From assembly GCF_050947335.1 (NCBI RefSeq), contig NC_134993.1:7874001-7938000 (forward strand): a stretch of DNA of 64,000 bases. Reading direction: 5' to 3'. Each line of letters begins with the position of its first letter. Position 1 is the first letter of the stretch. A program made the position numbers and the translations under genes. Below the pieces are notes generated by a model. The model was not told the DNA's origin, ran no database searches, and worked only from the letters and a program-made list of their open reading frames with translations. This DNA is from Megachile rotundata (Eukaryota > Arthropoda > Insecta > Hymenoptera > Megachilidae). This document shows positions 25,021 through 36,785 of this stretch, piece after piece.

Positions 25021-25431
25021 AATAATAACAATAGTTATTTGCTAATATCACGAAAACTAAAGTTTTCCGTCAATTATGCATAAGGAAAAACTCGTTTAGA
25101 ATCATGCTACTAATAACGTATTAGAAGGACATAAAAATCGTTCGAAGTTGGCTTCAAAAGTTAACAACAATTTCTGTAATATCTCGAAAACAAAAGTTTT
25201 CCGTCAATTTTGCAAGAGGAAAAAGTTGTCCAGAACCACGCCCCTAACAACATATTCAAAGGACATTAAAATCGTTCGAAGTTGATTTCAAAAGTTAATA
25301 ACAATTTTTTTCGCTAATATCTCGAAAACTAAACATTTCCGCGAAATTTTTATATGAACAAAATTGTACAGAATCATGTCCGCGATAAGATATTGAAAGC
25401 GCACTAAAATCGAGAAAAGTTTATTTTAAAA
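25021..25431 (+). repeat. ~135-bp tandem repeat, three copies
   Basis: Units start near 25044, 25178 and 25316. Each has AATATCTCGAAAAC-like text followed by TTTTCCG and, about 90 bp later, AAAATCG-TTCGAAGTTG. Copies are divergent. The array sits directly after the Helitron end. Confidence 0.8.
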
Positions 25432-26240
25432 GTTGCCGGTTTTTCTGCAATAACAACACTTTGCAATTAAAAAATGAAAAATTTTTTGATTATGGTACCA
25501 ATGGGGAGTCTGAACCCACCAGATGCAAAAGGCTTCATACCGATCGGTCAATCCAGTTAGGCGTAATCGGTGAACATATATAGAAAAAGAAAAAAGTTGC
25601 CGGTTGTTTTGCAATAACAACACTTTGCAATTAAAAAATGAAAAATTCTTTGATAATAGTACCAATAGGGAGTCAGCACCTACCATATGCAAAAGGTTTC
25701 ATTCCGATCGGTCCATCCAGCTAGGCGCAATGCGCGAACATACATAGAAACAAGAAATATGTTGCCGGTTTTTTTGCAATAACAACACTTTGCAATTAAA
25801 AAATGAAAAATTTTTTGATTATGGTACCAATGGGGAGTCTGAACCCACCAGATGCAAAAGGCTTCATACCGATCGGTCAATCCAGTTAGGCGTAATCGGT
25901 GAACATATATAGAAAAAGAAAAAAGTTGCCGGTTGTTTTGCAATAACAACACTTTGCAATTAAAAAATGAAAAATTCTTTGATAATAGTACCAATAGGGA
26001 GTCAGCACCTACCATATGCAAAAGGTTTCATTCCGATCGGTCCATCCAGCTAGGCGCAATGCGCGAACATACATAGAAACAAGAAATATGTTGCCGGTTT
26101 TTTTGCAATAACAACACTTTGCAATTAAAAAATGAAAAATTTTTTGATAATGGTACCAATGGGGAGTCAGCACCTTCCATATGCAAAAGGTTTCATTCCG
26201 ATCGGTCCACCCAGTTAGGCGTAATCGGCGAACATACATA
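25432..26240 (+). repeat. 164/165-bp array with 329-bp higher-order unit
   Basis: Five units start at 25432, 25596, 25761, 25925 and 26090, with lengths alternating 164 and 165. Units 1 and 3 are almost identical, and units 2 and 4 look identical, so the real unit is a 329-bp dimer repeated twice plus one more monomer. Minus-strand frames across it (up to 113 codons) merely read the repeat. Confidence 0.9.
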
Positions 26241-26241
26241 G

Positions 26242-26278
<37 letters not shown>

Positions 26279-26325
26279 CTGATCGAATTGAGTAACCTCC
26301 TCCTTTTTCGAAGTCGGTTAAAAAC
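26241..26325 (+). repeat. Poly(A) tract of 33 and adjoining tail
   Basis: A run of 33 A residues (26242-26274) closes the array, then ATATACTGATCGAATTGAG and CCTCCTCCTTTTTCGAAGTCGG. The TTCGAAGTCGG ending resembles the ACCGACTTCGAAA of element C in reverse complement. The block may be the tail of a retroposed or composite element; this is inference. Confidence 0.5.
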
Positions 26326-27429
26326 AATTCAAAGTCATTATGTATTTTTGTGACTTTTTAATATAGTGTTTGAAATTCTATGTTAATGTGACATCTTTTT
26401 CTTAGTTTTACGTATGGAATATTTTGGTGAACCTTGCCGGTAAAAAACTGGGATGCTATATATGTTGGTTACACTGTTATTATTCTGGTTCATTTAACTT
26501 AAGTCAGAATATCGGTCATTAAAGAAGGAATAAAATATGTAATTGTATAGCATATATGATGATAAAAAGCGTTCTAATGCAACAGGATCGAAGATAAGAA
26601 TTATACTACCATATTTACCTAAGTAAAGATATGAAAGATATGATAATTTATAACATGCAGTTGCACCATGTATTTATAATATATAGTCATTATCGACGAG
26701 CAAATCTGTGGATCGTGACGTTATATCATGATACGACTGGTATTTCTGCCAGTCATACATTTGTTACATGCAAAATCTTATTTTTGCTCATGGAATATTT
26801 TGGTAAAAATTAACGATAAGAAACATTGACACCCTGTACCTTCACTCGCTTTGAAAATGTTCAATTCATTTGTACCATTTGCAAATTGCATTCATTTCAA
26901 TGAAGCAATACTCCGTGTCTGACCGCAATACCCATGCGTCTGTATGAACAATTATGTATGAAATATCAAAACTGCATTACCCTAATAAACACACACACGT
27001 TTCGAGTACAATTTTCTGGAACCAATTGATTCATTCGATAAATTATTCGCTCAAATAATTCATCCATATATTAAACGTCCTCTAACTTTCCATTCATTTT
27101 CGTGATAACGTAATCTATGGTCTTGAATATTAATTCAAGTTTCGATAAACTATCCATCGAGATGTGTTTAGCCGCAACTGTATAATTTCTTATTGGTTTA
27201 TTATACGGTTAGACAGATTTTTAGAACGAAGTAATGGTCGTTTGAAATGATGAATTATTAATAAAAGTTTATATTACGTTATATTGGCTCATGTTTAATA
27301 ATTGTTTTGTTTCATAAGTAAGGTGCAGAAATTAATTTTATTTTGCTTTGTGTTTCGTTTAGATGAATTATTATCAAATATTTTTGTAATATAATGAGAT
27401 CGATCGAGTTTAACAATAAATAACTTGAT
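26326..27429. other. Non-coding DNA
   Basis: No gene. A possible lone right end of a Tc1/mariner-like MITE (TTGACACCCTG followed by TA) lies at 26826-26838, with no matching left end found. Confidence 0.35.
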
Positions 27430-28104
27430 GTGAGAAATTTTCAATTTTTGAATTTTCGACATTTTGGATATTGGAATATTAGAATAGTGGAACAGTAAGG
27501 GACTGATATTTTCAAATTCTTTAATTTTTGAATTTTGGAATTTGGGATTTGGAATTTTGATATTTTATAATTTTGGAATTCAGAAATTTGGAAATTGGAA
27601 TTTGAAACATTGGAATTTGGAAATTCGGAAATTTGAAAAACTGGAAATTTTTGAATTTTGGAATTTGAAACATTCGAATTTGAAGTTATGGAATTTGGTA
27701 GTTGGAATTTTGGAATTTGGAATTTGAAACATTCGAATTTGGAGTTTGGAAATTTTGGTGTTTTGGAATTATGAATTTCGGAACTTGGAAATTTGGTAAT
27801 TTTGGAATTTGGAATTTTGGAATTTTGGAATTCTGGAATTCTGGAATTCTGGAATTCTGAAATTATGGAATTTGGGAATTTGGAAATTTAGAAATTTAGA
27901 AATTCTTAACTTTCAAATCTAGGAATTTTGGTATTTTTGAATTTTGAAATTTCGGAATTATTGATTATCAGAATATTTTGAATTTTGGTGTTTTTAAATT
28001 TTTAGAATTTTTTATTTGTCAGTATTGAAACACTGAGGCTTTTATATTTTCTAACTTTTATATTTTTTAATTTTTTAATTTTGGAACTTTAAAATGTTGA
28101 TGTT
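27430..28104. repeat. 8-bp minisatellite, unit GGAATTTT/GGAATTTG
   Basis: Octamers of the GGAATTTN type alternate with decayed units; perfect stretches occur near 27800-27860 (TTCTGGAA). The plus frame at 27542-27727 only reads the repeat. Confidence 0.8.
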
Positions 28105-28904
28105 AAGCCATTTTGCTATTTTAGAATTTTGGAATTGCTTAATTTTAATATTTAACTATTTAATGTAAGAAATTTAAAATGAAGAAAGTGTAACTATAGA
28201 GGAGATAATGTTCCGGCATTGGTAAGAAGTTCTACGTAGTTGTTCGAAATGCTCGGCAAAAGAAGACCACCCGCGCCTTTTCGCTCTTCCTGTACAGTGG
28301 GGCACGTTGGGAAACTGTAATGGGGGTACTTTCAAAGTATGCTGAAATGTAAACTGGAACGTGTCTCGCCTGGAAGTGGAAGCGGAAGTACAGAGTGCGA
28401 GAACGCATCTTCCTGCTCGGATATGGCTACGATGTGCGAAGTTGCATTAATTAAAGCGTATGAGAAAGAGAGAAGAGGTCTGCAGATGGGGGAAAGATCC
28501 GTTCCGATGTTCAAACACCGGAAACTCTTGCAGAACAATGGAACAGACAGACGAACAAGTTTTCCTCTTTTCCGGTTCTGAGGAAACGAAGCATCGATGA
28601 CAAGATTGAAGGGAATTCTAAGAACAGCCAGGCAACTTTCTGAATCGAAATTTAAATTCTCGTTTGGACCTATCAATTGAAGATGAGGTTTGGAGAAAGT
28701 AAAGTTTTAGTCTTGACACGAAAATAATTTTTTATTGGACTTTTCTTCGAATATTAATTCTTAAAACATAGAACCAATTATATTTAATAACCGTTTAATC
28801 AATTATTTACGGTAACTTATTAGTTTGAGATAATGAGAATTTTTTGGTTCTGAACTTTCACTTATATCGTGTAGTTACTACATTGATCGAAATTAGCCAA
28901 ATGT
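28105..28904. other. Non-coding, with GC-richer island 28200-28640
   Basis: The island is complex sequence open for 80 codons on plus (28339-28581) and 114 on minus (28332-28676), with no recognisable motif. Function unknown. Confidence 0.35.
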
Positions 28905-29580
28905 CACTTTCATTTTTTCTTGTGAAACTTTTACCAACATATTTATGATATTTTTCTAATTAAAATGACACGGACACAATGTAATTTATAAAATATTTAT
29001 TTGTAATCCCAAGCGTTTCATTTTTATCGAGGTTTTATTGTAGGACATTCTCGGTGAACGAGTAGTGACATGTTGGGTAACTTCGTTTCTCTTTGGATCA
29101 CGTGATACATCCGACAGTCGAAGTCGTAAACTTCTATGTCTGAAATGTCTAAATAAGTTATTAGAAGTAATATGTCCTAAATAACGTCGCGTTTGAACTC
29201 ACTTCAATCAGGAAAATGTCATAAATATGATAGAAAAAGTCTTATAAAGAAAAAAATAAAAATAAAACAGCAACACGTTAGCATTGTAAATAATACAACA
29301 GGTTTAATTTTTGCCGACCGGCACTCATTCTGCGTTTGAACTCATCGTCAATTAAAATAGTAAACATAATCCAAATTACACCGTGTTTGGTCTCGTTTTA
29401 TTCAGAAAAATGGTCAAATTCTTTTGGCAAAAGTTTGATAACAAAAAAGTAAAAAATAAAGAAGTCTTATATTTGCATTGGTATAGTCTCACGGATATAC
29501 CCGGATCACGTTACATTTCTCGCCGAGGTTCCGTCTCAAGGGGTCTACAGTGGTGGGGATAATTTTTTCGCTTATATCCT
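28905..29580 (+). repeat. Dispersed repeat D, copy 1
   Basis: Aligns in order with 31045-31690. Shared blocks include TTTTGCCGAC near 29313, GTGTTTGGTCTC, ATATTTGCATTGGTAT, CTCACGGATA and CGGATCACGTTACATTTC. Similarity is patchy but long. No ends or coding region are recognised. Confidence 0.75.
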
Positions 29581-30120
29581 ACTGTATTCCACTTTGATCT
29601 CTTCCCTACATGAGTACGGTGAATTCCGAATCATTATCGTATCTCGAACAATTGCACGAGCAGTCGTGGCTGCTCGCTTCTATTTCATTTTCTAGCCACG
29701 CAACCGAACAGAAATCCATCGTTTAGCGCTTGCTCGTTTAGCAGAGAATTTTGCGGGGTGGAAGCGGCTTTGTGTCACGAGAGGTTTCGGCGATGCCTCG
29801 CTGGAAAGTTTGAGATGCTCGTTAAATTGGCAACGGGTCTTGCTCCGGCAACGTCCGCGAGGGTAGTTATACGCGGCTTATAAACTTGGCAAACCATAAT
29901 CGGCTGTCGCTATCTTGTCGGCCCTGCTGACGAGCCACTGATTCGTAAGTCAAACCTTCGCGGTCACGCGAAGATGTCAGAGGTTTCGCCGCTATCGCAA
30001 TTTCAACGTAATATCGCCCAGGATCGATGCATCAGCATGCACGCCCGACGCTTGTATTTGACTTCGGGCGATGCTCCGATCGTACAAGAAACAGTCCACG
30101 TTTAAGTCTGAAGTTTCGGT
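29581..30120. other. GC-rich unique island
   Basis: One of the most complex, CpG-containing stretches of the window outside mobile elements. No open frame or repeat explains it. It is a good candidate for conserved non-coding or regulatory DNA, but that is inference from composition alone. Confidence 0.35.
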
Positions 30121-30564
30121 TCGTAACAATTGTACTTAAAAATTTGTAATACTACGATGAAATTATGAACGTATTTCAGAACACAGATTTCAGATTTCTC
30201 AAGTTTCCAAACTTCCATAGTCTAAAATTTTCAAGTATTGTGTATATAATATTGTAATTATATTTTCAAATATTGTATGTTCTCAGATTTAAAAGTTTTT
30301 AAGTTCCCTTATTCTCAAATTTAATATATTCTCAAACATTCAACTTTCTAAGTAATACATTGAATAAATTTCTATATTTTTAAATTTGTAAATATTCAAC
30401 TTTTGCAATTTCTAAATTTGCAAGCTTTCACATTGTAAAACTTCTAAATATAAAAATTGCAAAATTCCTAAATTTGTATAGTTTCAGATCTAAGAATATC
30501 GAGATTTTCAAATTCACAAATTCAACTATGTATAACCATTATGTGTACAATGACTAATGTGGAC
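30121..30564. repeat. Degenerate A/T-rich short-period array
   Basis: Repeated TTTCTAAATTTG-like words with loose 8-12 bp spacing, a decayed relative of the octamer arrays. Confidence 0.5.
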
Positions 30565-31044
30565 AGATAATTAATTAATATTGAAAAATCATTAAGATTA
30601 AAGTTACTGAGATTATTGAGATTAATTAGAGTTTACCTGTTAATTGCTTAAAAGTTTGTACTATGTAGTAAAATGTTATAATTAAATATCATTATTTTAC
30701 CGCGTATTATTACTGTGCGCAGACATTCTCTGCATAGTATAGTGGTGCGCGGTATAATTAATTGTGTACAATGACTATACACAGTCGTTGACCGCACACT
30801 ACTACAGTGAATATTCTATATACGCAAATCTTTCGGGTCTGAGATTTGCGTATATCGTACAGGTCTTACATTGATTGATGTTTGGCCGAACGTAGAAAAG
30901 GACAGAAGAGAAAAATAACACGGTCGCCGTTTGCGTATATTGTAAAGGTACTACATTTCGAGCGAAGTAGTCCGAACGTAAACAAACAGTGACCTACTAG
31001 AAGGATACTCCTAATGCAAGAATAAAACTTTTTTATTTTCAATT

Positions 31045-31690
31045 TTTTTTTTTGAAATTTTTTTCCACCATATTTGTAACATTTTGCTCATTAAAATGAG
31101 ACCAAACACGATATACTTCAGGATATATTTACTCGTAATTTCAAGGGTTACGCGTAGATCGATGACTTTACTCTAATAAGATATTGCAAGTAAATAAAAC
31201 TCAAATTACGTCGTGTTTGGTTTCATTTTAGTCAGGAAAATGTCGCGAATATGATGCAGAAAGTTATACAAAAAAGTGGATGAAAAATAAAAAAATTAGC
31301 AATGCTCAATTATTGCAAACAATCGAACAGACTTTTGATCTTTGCCGACTGCCACGACCGCAGTGTCTCTGTCTTCTTTACTCGCTATCCTCCTCTGCGT
31401 TAGAAACTTTTATCGTCAATTAAATCAGTAAATATAGTTAAAATTATATGGTGTTTGGTCTCATTTTAATCGGAAAAATGTCAAGAATTAATTGGTAAAA
31501 GTTTGATAACGAAAAAGTTAAAAATAGAAAAGTTTTATATTTGCATTGGTATTGTCTCACGGATACATTAAGCCCCGGATCACGTTACATTTCCCGGCGA
31601 GCGAACCTCGGGCGTCTCGAGGGGTCTTCCCCCCAGTGGTTGGGATAATATTTTTGCTTATATCGTAAAGGACATTTTTGCGTATATAGA
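31045..31690 (+). repeat. Dispersed repeat D, copy 2
   Basis: Second copy of the repeat at 28905-29580, here inside element E. It also contains internal inverted motifs (ACCAAACACGATAT near 31102, and GTGTTTGGT near 31213 and 31451). Confidence 0.75.
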
Positions 31691-31721
31691 ATGAACACTG
31701 TATAATGTACAGAAGTTAAGT

Positions 31722-31865
31722 GCGCACGGTGCACACAATGGCCATGCGCAGTCGTCAACCGCGCATCACTATACTGCGCAAAGAATATCTGCGCATGATG
31801 CGCACAATGGCTATACGCAGTCGTCAACTGCGCACCACTATACTGCGCAGAGAATATCTGCGCAC
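31722..31865 (+). repeat. 69-bp GC-rich tandem units with TGCGCA palindromes
   Basis: Two full units start at 31722 and 31791, with a third beginning at 31860. Each carries CAATGGC, CGCAGTCGTCAAC and ACTATACTGCGCA. The units contain the palindrome TGCGCA and are partly self-complementary. A decayed unit sits at about 30755-30815. Confidence 0.85.
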
Positions 31866-31999
31866 AGTAATAATGTTTGGTAAAATAATCATATTTAATT
31901 GTAACATTTTACAACATAGTACATGTTTTTAAGCAATTATCAGCTAAACTCTAATTAATCTCAATAATCTTAATAATTTTTCAATATTAATTAATTATC

Positions 32000-33279
32000 T
32001 ATCTACATACTTCAATTCTATCCATTTTACTGTCCATATTAAACATCTGCTTAATATATAAATTCCAGCATGACAAAATGCTACAGAAAAGAAAATAGAG
32101 CTTTACAGAAAAGTAGTACAGTATTTGAAAGAAGATATCACACACTTACCAATGATGGATCATAACACAAAATGGCTGGTTGCCAGTTGCAGTTAACAAT
32201 AAGCGATTTCGAAGCACAGAAAAGCGGGAACATAGAAAGAAGTCGAACTTTGCCAACAGTCATTTCGCAAATTGCGAACAGACGCTTGAGGCTGTATAGG
32301 ATTGCAAACTTGCTTTGCTACAGAGAAATGGCGTGGAACCGGGTGTTCCCGATACAACCACCATAACAATCCCTCTTGATAATGAGTAACTACGTCAACT
32401 ATACACATAATGGAACTTCGACGAGATAACATTACCATGCACAATTGATTACTTGATTTGATCAATTATGTTCATTACGCATCCGAATGTTCTATGAAAT
32501 GATTACTGTCGGAGGCCATGTATGGTTAAATCACTCGCTATTAATAAGAAATATTAGCCACTTATTCTATAACCATTTTAATGACAAAACATTAAAAGTA
32601 ACAATAATGTACTAGTATTCTGTATGAACATGTGATCGAAGGAATATTTTACATATTATATTTGTTACACAACGGAACAAAAAGCTAACTATAAGTATAT
32701 TTTTGATTTTCACAAAATTTGATTACTGTTGAAAAATATTCGCAAAAGTCCACTTTTAGCGATGGAAATAGCTATTAAAGTTGCGGATGGAAAACATATT
32801 TGAAATATATAGGAAACTGTTCGTCATAAAACAAAACTGTGAACTGACAATTTTGTTGCGTTTTTGAATTCTAAATTGATCTATATAAACAGTTCTGGCA
32901 AAAATCAATTTGCTCGAGTAATGTATTGGAAGTTAATACCTTTTTGCAAATTCCCATCGCAGAATGGTTATTAATTTTCACGAGAATTGATTTACAATGA
33001 AATAGAGAAAATGGGGATTCGGATTATTTTAAAATATTTGAATTCTGTTTGTAAGTTCACATGGTTGAAAGAATCTTAGACGTTAGTGTTTTAGATCAGA
33101 GATTTCTAAAGTGCGGGTCTCGACCTACTTCTGGAAAGCGTTAAATATTAGTATATGCAAAATATTAAAGAAGTGACACTTTCTATCCAGACGCTTTTGA
33201 ATATACATTGTAAATAAATTATCGTTTTGGGAAGTAGGTCTTTGAAGGTTTCGTTGAACTTAAGACTTCGGGAATTTTC
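32000..33279. other. Non-coding DNA
   Basis: Moderately complex at 32150-32480, with a 90-codon minus frame (32193-32465) lacking any motif. No repeat or gene recognised. Confidence 0.4.
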
Positions 33280-33780
33280 TAGTTTCAGATATTGCAGCTA
33301 AAATTTAGAGCTTTGAGTATTTGAATTTTAAGAATCGACTTTGGAAGTTTTGTATTTAGGAACATCGTGAATTTTCTGTTTTGGAATATGAGGCATTGGG
33401 ATTTTAAAGTTTTGGAACTTTGCAATTATGGAATTCTGCGATTTTACAACTTTGAGATTTCAGATTTTGCAGTTTTGCAATTGTTTTTCTGAATTTTGAA
33501 ATTGTGAAATTTATTAGTTGCAGAATTCTTTATCTTTTCTTGCGAGCTATGATCTTTTGAATTATTTAATTTTAGAATATTTTAATTTTGTATTTTTTTT
33601 TACATTTTAGAATGAATTATAGAATTTTTTAAACTTCATGGTGTTGTAATTTTAGAATTTTTATACATTGTGGTTTTGTAATTTGAGAATTTTTAATTTT
33701 TAAGAATTTTAAAATATAGAAACTTTATGAATACTTACTGAATTTTATAATAACAGAATTGTAATATTTTGCAAATTTAC
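33280..33780. repeat. Degenerate 8-9 bp array (TTTTAGAATTTT-like)
   Basis: Repeated TTTTGNAATTTT and TTTTAGAAT words with loose register. It is a decayed minisatellite. Confidence 0.55.
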
Positions 33781-36004
33781 ATTTTTGAAAAATGATATAC
33801 AAATTGTTCACAGAATATGGCCATTTTGCAGCATAAAAATACATACATGTCATACAATTGCATGTTGTAAATGTTAAGTATAATTACCTAAAGAAGGATA
33901 CCTAGTGCTAAATACAGCAAGGTTGCAGTAAATAAACAGCAAACTTTATCAGTAACTACGTAAATTATTTACAGAAAATGCAGAAAAACTCTGTGTATTG
34001 ATTTTTCAGCTTAAGTTAAAAATTCGTCGCAGAAAGATAAACGTTGTTGTTTTTAACAAGTTTAAACCGTTTTAACAAGCCAGTTGAGTGATGTAGTTTT
34101 TCATTACTCTCAGTAGAATTGACTATCAAACAATTTCGTGTTTGTTTAAAAGATATTATTAAATCTTCTAATATTTGTGTAATTCTCTAAACATTTAAAA
34201 ATTCTCTGTTTTAGTACATATAATTATTGTTTCTATACTTGGACATGTAACGGAAGCGGTCCACTGCACGCAATATGAAAATACGTTGATAGGAAATACG
34301 TTGAAAAGCTTTTTTTAATCACCTTTATAACGTCAGTCGAACGACAAACTTACTTGCTGGTTATATAAATTACTGATTTCCGAGCAAATGGTTTTTGCAA
34401 AAAGTACGCGAAAGGTAGATTCAGAAAAATATAATTCGGAGCGCAACAGTTTTTGCGATGTTTCACATGAGAAATTTTTAGGAACGTTTAAATTTACAGT
34501 TATTTAGTTATCATTTCATATGTACAAGAAATTGTAATTAACTGTTTTCTTAATAGTTTGACCACTGAGATTGCATTACACGTCGTAGAATGCGAAAACT
34601 TTAAGGATTTTAAATCCGCCATCTTCTTATTTCTGCTAGGTTAGGTGCCACCGATTTCAAAATGGAAGACGTGTGACACTTTTTGGGGAATACCTATAGC
34701 CATCATATACATCACAGTATTTTTGATTTATTATTATTCGCATCTGGTTGCCAGAAACTTTGATCTTAGTAGTAGTCCTTTATTTGCAGATTCCTATTCA
34801 TGTCGAGGTGTTGCTTGTTTTTATTACTAGCTACGGCCATTTTTTGAGGAAGAAACCCACCGCAGCCACTCGGTTTTTCATTTCCACCTGAATTTGCGTA
34901 TCCAATAGAAATCAGGAACCGTTCCCCACAGCCTTGTTCGTAAAAATTGCACACCCACAGCCTTCATCTTGTGAATAAGCAATCGGGAAGACAGACACGA
35001 AGTAGGCACGAGGCTGTTCACTTTGGAATATCGGATGGATAGAAGTTGTTCCCTTCGGAACAACATTGGATACGTAGACACGCAGTCGTTCAGTTTGGAT
35101 CATAGTTAAAAATAGACATCGATTTTATACAATTCTACAATTCATTTAGTCCCTAGATCGAATTAGGATCATATACAAAAATTTCACTTTCGTGGCTATA
35201 ATTATGTCGTATATGGAAAATTGTCTTAAGTCAGCAAAATTATTACTAAATACGTTGATAGAAATTTGAATACCGCAGAAAATGCCGCATATTATCTGAG
35301 TTGAATTACAGATATTTGGAAAAATAATGAAGATATAAAGCGTACCGATGTATACGAAACATGTCCGATACAAGCTGCGACCAAAGCAAAGGGTGGAAAT
35401 ACGAGGTATTAACATGTGTTAATATTATGTATAGTAGCTATTAAATTATATAATTATAATTCAAATAGGCCAATTATATGGAAAACGGGAAAAATACTGA
35501 AAATTTATAATGGTCATTCCATGCCCACTGTACAATTATTTTACAGTCCACTTATAAATATTAAGATTTCAAAGAACTACAGTTCGAAAAGTACCAAAGA
35601 AAAGATTTGAAAATGCTTACAAAGTTAACTTTATATAGGACACTTCGTATAACAAACTTTCACTGTAACCAAAAGTTTCGTTAGATTAATGAAACCTCAC
35701 AAAAATCTAACCGAAAACGAACTCGACACTAACCCAAACCTGAGTGAAACAATCTATTGTTACAGTTTGCACTAGGTTCAACTCTCAACGGAGTGGAAGT
35801 TATGAGGTTTTCATGGCTTGGATTGTCGTACTTAACACTGTTACACTTCACACTGTTACATATACAACGCTGCTGTGTCTAACTACTGTCTGAGGCTTCT
35901 GGACGCAACAGTGTTAAGTCTGTAAGTGGTCCTTTCACCCAGGTTCTAATAGTCGTAGACTTGGATAATATGTGGCCTTTATAAATTTTAAATTTTAATT
36001 TTTC
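33781..36004. other. Non-coding DNA with one strong hairpin
   Basis: No gene recognised; frames at 34645-34830 and 34766-35103 lack motifs. A perfect hairpin (GTTGTTCC, loop CTTC, GGAACAAC) lies at 35045-35064. The segment 35408-35545 is a dispersed repeat listed separately. Confidence 0.4.
35408..35545 (+). repeat. Dispersed repeat, copy 2
   Basis: Matches 14712-14860 in block order, with ATTAACATGTGTTAATA at the left and CTGTACAATTATTTT at the right. Confidence 0.5.
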
Positions 36005-36563
36005 ACACTTCAGAATTTTGGAATTTGGGAATTTTGGAGTTTCGGAATTTTGGGAACTTTGAGATTTTGGGAATTTGGGAATTTAAAATTTTGGGATTTG
36101 AAGTTTTGGGATTTAGAATTTCGGGATTTGGCATTTTGGGATTTGGAATTTTGGGATTTGGAATTTTGGGATTTGGAATTTGGGATTTGGAATTTTAGGA
36201 TTTGGAATTTTGGAATTTTGGAATTTGGGAACTTTGAGATTTTAGGAATTTGGGAATTTGGGAATTTGGGAATTTGAAGTTTTGGGATTTGGAATTTTGG
36301 GATTTGGGATTTGGAATTTTGGAATTTGGGAACTTTGAGATTTTAGGAATTTGGGAATTTGAAATTTTGGGATTTGAAATTTTGGGATTTGAAATTTTGG
36401 GATTTGGAATTTTGGAATGTTGGAATTTTGGAATTTTGGAATTTTGGAATTTTGGAATTTTAGAATTTTGATATTTTGGAATTTTGGAATTTTGGGATTT
36501 GAAATTTTGGGATTTGGAATTTTGGAATTTTGGAATTTTGATATTTTGGAATTTTGGAATTTT
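36005..36563. repeat. 8-bp minisatellite, unit GGAATTTT/GGGATTTG
   Basis: Dense octamer array with alternating GGAATTTT and GGGATTTG units. Long frames on both strands (up to 134 codons) only read the repeat. Confidence 0.9.
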
Positions 36564-36785
36564 AGTATTGTCATACTTGGGAGTTAAAACATTTGCCAAT
36601 TTTCATATTTGCAAGTTCTCAAATTTTGCTTAAATTTAAATTTTAAATCCCTAGACATCTAAATATCTAAGTACCCAAATCCCCAAATCTTCAGATATCT
36701 AAATATCTAGATTTCTAATTATTTCAATATCCAAATTCCTAAATATCTAATTAACCGAAATTGGAAGAATCTCAATATTTTAATC
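36564..36785 (+). repeat. Shared array flank F, copy 1
   Basis: Begins TTGTCATACTTGGGAGTT and runs through AGACATCTAAATATCTAAGTA to CCGAAATTGG. The same text follows a different octamer array at 39446-39652, in the same orientation. Confidence 0.85.

Larger units (their letters stand above)
30565..31999. mobile_element. Inverted-repeat element E
   Basis: The arms 30565-30752 and 31829-31999 are reverse complements, sharing AGATAATTAATTAATATTG at the outer ends and ACTGTGCGCAGA-ATTCTCTGC at the inner ends. The interior contains repeat D copy 2 and TGCGCA-rich palindromic units. No transposase or clear target duplication is seen, so its class is unknown. Confidence 0.75.

Noticed and set aside
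25426..26239. Minus-strand frames of 76-113 codons with repeated Phe-Cys-Ile-Trp segments
   Set aside because: They repeat with the 164/165-bp array and have no independent coding evidence.
26826..26838. Right end of a further Tc1/mariner-like MITE (ACACCCTG then TA)
   Set aside because: No matching left end within reach, so the element cannot be bounded.
36195..36599. 134-codon and similar Lys/Pro/Gln/Asn-rich frames over octamer arrays (also 9487-9732, 19181-19845, 27542-27727)
   Set aside because: Low-complexity translations of minisatellites.
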